Assembly (NCBI GenBank): GCA_022842625.1
Contig: JALHPG010000021.1
Span: forward strand, 1-39,182
Direction of reading: 5' to 3'
Source: Bacteroidia bacterium
GTDB lineage: Bacteria > Bacteroidota > Bacteroidia > B-17B0 > Aurantibacillaceae
DNA: 39,182 bases
The position numbers and the translations under genes were made by a program. Below the pieces are notes generated by a model that did not search any database, had not been told where the DNA came from, and saw only the letters and a program-made list of their open reading frames with translations. This document shows positions 33,217-39,182 of this stretch, one piece after another; position 1 is the first letter of the stretch; each line of letters opens with the position of its first letter.

Positions 33217-33389
33217 CTATTAATGATCGTTTAGATTCTTAAATGTAGTTATAAAGATAGTAAAAATACGATAGTTTATTATAAAATTTAGTGGCTGCTT
33301 GAAGATAAAAAAAGAAAAATAATTGTTTGCGGTATGAGCAAATTGCCGTACAATTGTAATAAAGAAAGGCCTGCAAAACCTAAATTCAT

Positions 33390-33419
33390 TTTGGAAGTTG
33401 CTTAAAGGTTGTATATTTA
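33390..33419 (+). promoter_or_regulatory. Candidate promoter (-33 TTTG, -7 TATATTTA) of the GT39-like gene
   Basis: TTTG (33390-33393), an 18-base spacer and TATATTTA (33412-33419) match the Bacteroidota consensus except for A in place of the last G. Predicted leader about 40 bases. The remainder of 33217-33462 holds no other recognisable element. Confidence 0.5.
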
Positions 33420-33462
33420 TGATAATAAATGCTTTTGATCTGTATTTCTCTAATATTTTTAC

Positions 33463-34875
33463 TTGGGTTTGAATAATAAATATTTATTTTTCGTTTTAAT
33501 AATTATTGCCAACATCGTTTTAAAATCAATTTTTTTAGACGCTACTCCTTTTTGGTATGACGAGATGATCAGCGTTAAAGATACGCAGCTTGATTTTGGA
33601 CATATTAAACACGAATCTGAGTGGGATAATAACCCCCCATTTTATTATTATTGCTTGTGGGTATGGCATTCAGTTATTCCTGTAAGCGAATTTAATTCTA
33701 GATTTTTAAGCGTTTTGTTTGTTTCATTTTCTATCGGTTTGCTATATTTATTTGCAAATAAGTATTTCAATAATAAAACTGCTATTGCAAGTTCTGTTTT
33801 GTTAACCTTATCTAATTTTATTTTTTTTTATGGACAAGAAACAAGAGCTTATGCATTAGTGCTTTTGCTTTCAGTGATATCCACCATTCTTTTTTTTAAA
33901 TATTTAAACCGTTCAACCGTTCTTAATTTAGTGGTATTATCTCTCATAAATTTTCTGATCATATACACTCATTATATAGCCGGGTTACTCGTGTTTTTTC
34001 AGTATTTAATTATATTGATCTATTATAAAAAAAACAGTCTTTCATTTATTTCTATTCAAAGTATAATTATAGTTGGATTGATTTTGTTAAGGTTTACAAA
34101 AAAACAATTTTTAAATATTTTAAATTTTAATAAGAAAGATGATTTTTGGCTGCAAACAGCAAGTTTTAATGATCTTAAGAACGGGCTTTCGGAATTGTTC
34201 TATAATCCGTTAACAGCAATTGTTTTTGTTGCCGTAATAGTTTTTATTATTAGCCTATATTTTAGAAATAAAATTCAAGACAATACACATGTAAAGTTTT
34301 ATTGTTTTCTTATTGGTGTTTTTTCAATTATTTTATTGTTTACCATTGGCTGTTTTAAACCACTTTTTTTGCCGAGATATTTAATTTTCGCTATTCCTTT
34401 TGCAACGCTGTTAGTGGTGAATCAGTTATTTGAAATAAAAAAAGTTGGCGTGTTTATCGTTTTGTTTTTTATTGGGTTTGAAACGTTTGGTCTTAATTTA
34501 GTAAAAAAGAATCCGAGTGATTATAAAATCATTTCAGCATTAGTTGTTAAGAATAAAAAAAAGGATGATGTAGTAATAATTAATACTAAAGATAATTTAA
34601 ATCTTTTTTTATATTACGCTTACAAAGGCTTTTTAGATCATAGAAAATCAGATTCGATATGTAAAGAAAATAATATTTTTGCTGCGAATGATTTGGATGT
34701 AATTAAACAAATAAATTACCCAAAAAATTCTACTATTTTTTTGATTCAATCATTTCATGATATGAATAGCACTAATAATCCTTTTGAAAATTATTTAAGT
34801 TCTGAAAATAAAAAGTTATACTCTACTGATTTTTACAAGGGCTTGGAATTTACAGTTTTGAGACATACTAAATAA
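33463..34875 (+). CDS. GT39-like polytopic membrane glycosyltransferase
   Basis: A 470-residue protein with about ten to eleven transmembrane helices. The first loop has the GT-C signature FWYDEMIS (30-37, Asp33 and Glu34) and, further on, NNPPFYYYCLWVWH (56-69). Next comes FNSRFLSVLFVSF and FYGQETRAYALVLLLSV, typical of the ArnT/PMT (GT39 and PMT_2) families. It would transfer a sugar from a polyprenyl-phosphate donor to an envelope acceptor. It starts with TTG 33463 (or, two codons later, TTG 33469); no ATG is available until well inside the first helix region. It lies between the propeller/PIG-V-like operon and another GT39-like gene. The gap 34876-35031 shows no gene. Confidence 0.82.
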   Translation: MGLNNKYLFFVLIIIANIVLKSIFLDATPFWYDEMISVKDTQLDFGHIKHESEWDNNPPFYYYCLWVWHSVIPVSEFNSRFLSVLFVSFSIGLLYLFANKYFNNKTAIASSVLLTLSNFIFFYGQETRAYALVLLLSVISTILFFKYLNRSTVLNLVVLSLINFLIIYTHYIAGLLVFFQYLIILIYYKKNSLSFISIQSIIIVGLILLRFTKKQFLNILNFNKKDDFWLQTASFNDLKNGLSELFYNPLTAIVFVAVIVFIISLYFRNKIQDNTHVKFYCFLIGVFSIILLFTIGCFKPLFLPRYLIFAIPFATLLVVNQLFEIKKVGVFIVLFFIGFETFGLNLVKKNPSDYKIISALVVKNKKKDDVVIINTKDNLNLFLYYAYKGFLDHRKSDSICKENNIFAANDLDVIKQINYPKNSTIFLIQSFHDMNSTNNPFENYLSSENKKLYSTDFYKGLEFTVLRHTK

Positions 34876-35031
34876 GCTAGTTTTTAATGATTTCTTGAAT
34901 AACTCTGTTTAAGGAGATTCTTAAATATATTGGAGTTAATAATAAATTTAGATCCATATCCAAAAACATTATTGCTTTTTTAGATCAAATTAAAAAAATC
35001 GGAAGACCTATTTTTACAAGATGCCAAACGG

Positions 35032-36597
35032 TTAAAGGTGCTCTTTATCAAACTTTATTTTCATTATTGACTTATCTCCATTAATGCGATCGGGAAGATT
35101 ATTGTCGTCGATCGAAATTAAAATATAACCTAATTTTTTTGCTTTTAAAATTTGGTCTTCATTTAAAACAAAATTAAATGCGGGGTAATTCGTATAAAAG
35201 ATCGCTAAAATGTGACTTTGTAAACTGGTGTTGCAATTAAAGATCAAACACTTTTTTTCTCCAAAATTTTTTTTTAATTCAATAAATAATTGCTTCTCTC
35301 TCACATCAATTAATCGCGATCTGTATCTGCCATATTCTAGGTTACTGTGGTGTTTATATAGTTTACCTGAATTAAATAAGAAAAATAGTATCGCTAATAG
35401 CATGACTGCATTTGTAATCTCTTTAAAATAATTTTTTTTTATCAGACTTGTCACTTTTTCTGAAAAAGCAGTAAAGGCAAATGCTAAACCTAAAATAAAA
35501 AATGGAAAAACAACAAAAACATAACCATACATTTTAGTTGAAACGAATGTGAAAAATAAATATAAGATAGCTGTAGCGGAAATAAGAATGATCTTATGAT
35601 CTTTGTTCTTTAAAAAATAAACCAAGCCTATAAAACAAAATAAAATTAAGGGTGGAATAATGGCTCCTTCACCAAACTGTTCATATAGTGCATTGTAATA
35701 ATAAAAATAATCTCCTCCGTGTCCTTCTAATGGTTCCGTAATGTGTTTTGAATTAAAAGCCATTTCGGTTAAATATTCTTGTGGATATTTTAAATAGCTA
35801 TACACTTGCCAAGGTAAAAATACCACAACACAAATTAAAAAAGATGAAACAAGTTTTAGACCTTCTTTTAAAAAATTGCCGTTTTTTTTATTGCTTATTA
35901 TAAGAATAGACCAGACTGCATAAACTAATAAACCAATTAGCCATTTACATAAAATTGCTGCTCCGGCAAAAACACCTATTAGAATTAGATAAATGGTTTT
36001 TTTTGATTGGTAGTATTCTGTTAAAGCCCAAATACTTGCAAATTCATAAAAGAAAAATGAAATGTCATTATGGTCGGTTGCGTAAAATCCGGTTAAATAT
36101 TCTAATGGAAAATAAGCACAGGTGAAAAATAAGGCAGAGTAAAATCCTGTTTTTTTGGATATAAAAATTTCACCAATACGGTAAATAAAAATTATCATTA
36201 TTGCATGCATCAAAACAGACGGAAATCTAACACCTATCTCACTTAACCCAAATATTTTTAAGCTTGCTGCCATTTGCCATAAAAACAAAGGTTGCTTGTG
36301 AAGCCAAATTGTTCCGTATGCCCAATGATTACTTACAAAGTCAAACACTGGTTCTTCGATGAGCGTGGGTTGAAAAGGGTGTGAGATCATGTTTTTTGCG
36401 ACGAGCGCATGAAATTGTTCATCCCATAAGTTTATAAAAGGGTCTAACGATGCAATAAAAATGCCTAGTATTATTGAACCCGCAAATAGAAAGAACAACG
36501 CTATTTTTTCTCTATGTGTTTGAAAGCTTAAAATGGACAATAGGACCAATACTATTGATGCAATAAAGTAATTATTTGAAAAAAAAAATTGCCCCAC
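35032..36597 (-). CDS. ArnT/GT39-like membrane glycosyltransferase
   Basis: A 521-residue integral membrane protein with about eleven transmembrane helices. The first periplasmic loop contains NLWDEQFHALVAKNMISHPF (57-76, catalytic-type Asp59/Glu60), followed by TIWLHKQPLFLWQMAASLK (96-114) and VRFPSVLMHA, the standard layout of ArnT and related PMT_2 transferases that use undecaprenyl-phosphate-linked sugars. A soluble C-terminal segment (about 425-521) follows the last helix. It could modify lipid A, LPS or glycoproteins; it cannot be assigned further. The start is GTG (36597), with no upstream alternative, and TATTTTTA (36614-36621, minus) is a possible -7 element. It is divergent from the PorE-like gene and convergent with the other GT39-like gene. 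Confidence 0.85.
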   Translation of the reverse strand: MGQFFFSNNYFIASIVLVLLSILSFQTHREKIALFFLFAGSIILGIFIASLDPFINLWDEQFHALVAKNMISHPFQPTLIEEPVFDFVSNHWAYGTIWLHKQPLFLWQMAASLKIFGLSEIGVRFPSVLMHAIMIIFIYRIGEIFISKKTGFYSALFFTCAYFPLEYLTGFYATDHNDISFFFYEFASIWALTEYYQSKKTIYLILIGVFAGAAILCKWLIGLLVYAVWSILIISNKKNGNFLKEGLKLVSSFLICVVVFLPWQVYSYLKYPQEYLTEMAFNSKHITEPLEGHGGDYFYYYNALYEQFGEGAIIPPLILFCFIGLVYFLKNKDHKIILISATAILYLFFTFVSTKMYGYVFVVFPFFILGLAFAFTAFSEKVTSLIKKNYFKEITNAVMLLAILFFLFNSGKLYKHHSNLEYGRYRSRLIDVREKQLFIELKKNFGEKKCLIFNCNTSLQSHILAIFYTNYPAFNFVLNEDQILKAKKLGYILISIDDNNLPDRINGDKSIMKIKFDKEHL

Positions 36598-36652
36598 TTT
36601 ATTTGTTTAGTTGTAAAAATAATTCATTAAAGTGACAATTGCACAATTTAAT

Positions 36653-36683
36653 TTTGCGAGGCAATTAAACCTTAGTATATTTA
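36653..36683 (+). promoter_or_regulatory. Candidate promoter (-33 TTTG, -7 TATATTTA) of the PorE-like gene
   Basis: TTTG (36653-36656), a 19-base spacer and TATATTTA (36676-36683) fit the Bacteroidota consensus except for the last base. Predicted leader about 94 bases, longer than for the other genes here. Confidence 0.5.
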
Positions 36684-36781
36684 TGCGGTGCGCTATAGGG
36701 TAATAGAGTTTGGTTGATTTTTTTTTAAAGCAAAGCATTCGATTTTTTTACTATTTTAAATTAATAACATTTTTTTTATTT

Positions 36782-39058
36782 ATGAAAATAAAGCAAATCA
36801 TATTTTTTTGTTTTTTATTTTCCTCTGGTTTCTCACAAATAACCAATACGAGAAAATGGCGAGTTACCGAGCGCGACTCATTAGACAATGCTTTGTTTTT
36901 GTACGAAGAAAAAAATTACGTAATGGCTTTGCCTATTCTTGAAAAGGTAAATTTAAATCACCCTAAAGAAGATTTTATTAAATATTTATATGGTATTTGT
37001 TGTTTGTACAGAAGCGATAAACACGATGAGGCTTTGAAAGCATTAGCAGATGTTTACGCCATTAATACCGGTATAGATATGATCGAATATGACCTTGCGC
37101 GTGCTTATCATTACAATTATAAATTTGAAGAGGCAATAGATTTTATAAACAAACATCTTTCTTATAAGCGTATTAGACCTGATGACAAAGCAAACGCATT
37201 ACTTTTAAAACAATATGTTACTAATGCAAAATATTATTATGCAAATCCGAGTAAAGCAAAGATCGAAAATATTGGAAGCTTTATAAATACAGAAGGCGAT
37301 GAGTTTTCTCCTGTTGTTTCGATAGATGAAGAAAGAATGCTCTTTAATTATTCGGGCACTAAAAGCAAAGGCGGAAAATTAAATGCACGTTTGCAACCGG
37401 ATGAAAATGGTGTTTATACTTCTGATATTTATCTTTCACAAAAACAAAACGGAAAGTTTCAAGAACCTATTGCTTTAGATAATATTAATACTAATGGAAA
37501 CGATGTGGCGCTTTCCATTAGTCAAGACGGCCAAATATTATTTACCTATTTAAATGTTATTGATGGCCACGGAGATATTTATGCTAGTTATTTAACCGGT
37601 GATACTTATTCAAAGCCAACTAAATTAAAAGGGAAGGTGAATACTTATTCTTGGGATGGGCCCTGCACCTTAACTCCCGATGGCAAAACCCTTTATTTTG
37701 CAAGTGAGCGAAGTGGGGGGTATGGAGGAAAAGATCTTTACAGTGCAAAATTATTATCCGATTCTACTTGGGGTAAAATTGTCAATTTGGGTGATTCTAT
37801 AAACACCCCTTTTGATGAAGATTTTCCTTTTATTCATGCTGATGGAACTACCTTATTCTTTAGTTCTAAATGTATAAAAAGCAGTGGAGGTTATGATATT
37901 TTTAAGGCAAGTATGGATACAAAGGATTCTACTTTTAAAAAGGCAGAAAATTTAGGATATCCTATTAATAGCCCCGATGATGATATTAATTTTTCTTTAT
38001 CTGCAAATGGGTTAAAAGGCTATTACTCCATAGGAAAAAAAGGAGGTTCGGGTTTAAAGGATATTTACAGCATCGAAACCGGTTTTGAATTAAGTCAATC
38101 AAAATTACTTTTGTTAAAGGGGGCTATTTCTAAAAATAAAGAACCGCTTGATGCAGAAATAAAAATAGAAATTGTTTCTAATAATAATCTTGTTTATAAA
38201 ACTTTTAGATCCAACAAAGGAAATTATTTAGTTAGTTTGCCCCTTGGAAATCAGTATAAAATAACTTTCACTAAGCCTAAATTACCCACTAAAACATTTA
38301 CCGTAACTACTGATGGCAGCAATGGATTTATTGAAAAAACACTTGACATTAATTTTGACCCGGTTACCGAGTTAGTAAATACGGTTGCTACTGCAACTCT
38401 TGTAAAAGCTGTTCAACCTCCTACAATTACCTCACCAACCCTTGCAGTAAATAAAATTGCAACACCAACCGTTTCAGCAACTAAAACGTTGGTATCTACA
38501 CCAACTATAACAACAAAAACGATCAGTCCAACTAGCTTGTCAACTACTGCAAAAACCACTACAACACCTGCAGCAAGCAAATCAACGGATGCTGTTGCAA
38601 AGATCGTTCCGTCAAATTTTTACACAACCTCTACAGTTGTTGTAACAAGTCCTACTGTTGCGAGTTCTAAAAGCCCAACCGTTTCAGGCATAAGTGTAAC
38701 AACGCTTGATGATTTTGTGCCAAAAACTCCGGCACAAGAAAAGGTGAAGGCATTTACAGATAAGTATCCCGATATAAGTTCGGATAGTCTTGATTTTAGA
38801 GTGCAAGTGGCAGCATGTAAAAATCCAAAAAATTATGAATTTCCTCATTTATTAAAACTGGGCCCAATAGAAAATATACTACTATTGGATGGTATTACAA
38901 GAATTACAGTAGGCGGTAAATTTAAAACCTTGCGTAAGGCATACGAACACAATAAAAAAGTTGTAATTGCCGGGCAAAACGATGCCTTTGTTACAGTAAT
39001 TTACAAAGGAAAGCGCATTACGTTAGATGATCTGGTAACCATGGGTATTTTTAAATAA
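36782..39058 (+). CDS. PorE-like TPR / PD40-propeller / regulatory-domain protein with SPOR-like C-terminus
   Basis: The 758-residue protein has a signal peptide (MKIKQIIFFCFLFSSGFSQ). Next are TPR-like helices (about 25-150: SLDNALFLYEEKNYVMALPI and following), then PD40/WD40-like propeller blades (about 160-430: GDEFSPVVSIDEERMLF, LTPDGKTLYFASERSGGYGG and FPFIHADGTTLFFSSK). A carboxypeptidase-regulatory-like domain follows (about 440-525), then a 120-residue Thr/Ser/Pro/Ala-rich linker (about 530-650). The last 95 residues have DFRVQVAACKNPKNYEF and later DGITRITVGGKFKTLRKA, which fit a SPOR-type peptidoglycan-binding fold. PorE of the T9SS has the same first three modules but an OmpA-type C-terminus. 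An upstream in-frame TTG (36710) would add an odd hydrophobic extension; the ATG 36782 directly precedes the signal peptide. Probably periplasmic and peptidoglycan-bound. Confidence 0.8.
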   Translation: MKIKQIIFFCFLFSSGFSQITNTRKWRVTERDSLDNALFLYEEKNYVMALPILEKVNLNHPKEDFIKYLYGICCLYRSDKHDEALKALADVYAINTGIDMIEYDLARAYHYNYKFEEAIDFINKHLSYKRIRPDDKANALLLKQYVTNAKYYYANPSKAKIENIGSFINTEGDEFSPVVSIDEERMLFNYSGTKSKGGKLNARLQPDENGVYTSDIYLSQKQNGKFQEPIALDNINTNGNDVALSISQDGQILFTYLNVIDGHGDIYASYLTGDTYSKPTKLKGKVNTYSWDGPCTLTPDGKTLYFASERSGGYGGKDLYSAKLLSDSTWGKIVNLGDSINTPFDEDFPFIHADGTTLFFSSKCIKSSGGYDIFKASMDTKDSTFKKAENLGYPINSPDDDINFSLSANGLKGYYSIGKKGGSGLKDIYSIETGFELSQSKLLLLKGAISKNKEPLDAEIKIEIVSNNNLVYKTFRSNKGNYLVSLPLGNQYKITFTKPKLPTKTFTVTTDGSNGFIEKTLDINFDPVTELVNTVATATLVKAVQPPTITSPTLAVNKIATPTVSATKTLVSTPTITTKTISPTSLSTTAKTTTTPAASKSTDAVAKIVPSNFYTTSTVVVTSPTVASSKSPTVSGISVTTLDDFVPKTPAQEKVKAFTDKYPDISSDSLDFRVQVAACKNPKNYEFPHLLKLGPIENILLLDGITRITVGGKFKTLRKAYEHNKKVVIAGQNDAFVTVIYKGKRITLDDLVTMGIFK

Positions 39059-39169
39059 AGAACTTGTGAAAACTTTTATCACCTATAAATAGATTTATTA
39101 ATGGTGTTATCATTTAACATTTTTTTTTAAGAATTCAACTCATTGGGCATTTATTTTAGTCTAAAAACC

Positions 39170-39182
39170 AGATCGGAAGAGC
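39170..39182. other. Illumina TruSeq adapter remnant at the contig end
   Basis: The last 13 bases are AGATCGGAAGAGC, identical to the first 13 bases of the standard Illumina TruSeq adapter read-through. A chance match of this length at the very end of the sequence is extremely unlikely. It is not biological sequence and should be trimmed. The stretch 39059-39169 before it is AT-rich, holds no gene, and shows only a weak imperfect inverted repeat. Confidence 0.97.

Noticed and set aside
36710..36781. Longer TTG start for the PorE-like gene
   Set aside because: It would add 24 residues of unlikely hydrophobic and aromatic sequence before a normal signal peptide starting at 36782.
1..39182. CRISPR array, tRNA, rRNA, prophage or insertion sequence
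   Set aside because: Looked for regular spacer repeats, cloverleaf-type tails, transposase and integrase motifs; none were seen by reading.

Overview
The window is a low-GC chromosomal stretch from a member of the Bacteroidota. I base this on four secreted proteins with Type IX secretion (T9SS) C-terminal sorting domains, a PorE-like protein, promoters of the TTTG / TAnnTTTG (-33/-7) type, absence of clear Shine-Dalgarno sites, and phylum-typical families (DUF3467, CarboxypepD_reg-like, standalone PASTA). The haem-copper oxidase genes indicate aerobic respiration. I cannot place it below phylum. No rRNA, tRNA, CRISPR array, prophage or insertion sequence was seen. The last 13 bases (39170-39182) match the Illumina TruSeq adapter start, so the window is an assembled contig ending in adapter read-through.

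Layout. 11-5970 (minus strand): tex, a zinc-ribbon membrane protein and aroE form a tight operon. A mosaic of palindromic intergenic repeats (1391-1695) separates them from a secreted CarboxypepD_reg-like protein. 6087-6950: a T9SS cargo protein. 6981-9015 (minus): a nucleoside phosphorylase, pyrF and a DUF3467 protein form a pyrimidine-related operon. 9135-10871 (minus): a lipoprotein with OmpA-like and TPR regions. 11060-13868 (plus): ctaB, two oxidase subunit III genes and a subunit IV gene, without the catalytic subunits. 13962-15272: a GT4-type glycosyltransferase. 15288-16533 (minus): an aminotransferase class IV gene and a YbjN/CesT-like gene. 16756-18223 (plus): clpP and a secreted protein of unknown function, each with a good promoter and terminator. 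18518-19911 (minus): tatD-like and tcdA genes. 19983-23479 (plus): a GlcD-type FAD oxidase and an M43 metalloprotease with a T9SS tail.

23480-27552 (minus): a small membrane protein, then PASTA protein, T9SS cargo and an RluD-type pseudouridine synthase in a tight operon. 27642-30481 (plus): a lipoprotein and a probable outer-membrane barrel, overlapping by one base. 30486-36597: three polytopic membrane glycosyltransferases (one PIG-V-like, two GT39-like) around a T9SS beta-propeller protein. 36782-39058: a large TPR / PD40 / carboxypeptidase-regulatory protein with PorE-like architecture but a SPOR-like C-terminus in place of the OmpA domain.

Most of this is ordinary housekeeping and envelope gene content. 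The points most worth a second look are the PorE-like protein with the SPOR-like tail, the coupled lipoprotein/barrel pair, the split oxidase locus, probable leaderless or near-leaderless starts, and the repeat mosaic. I see no clearly new defence or mobile system.
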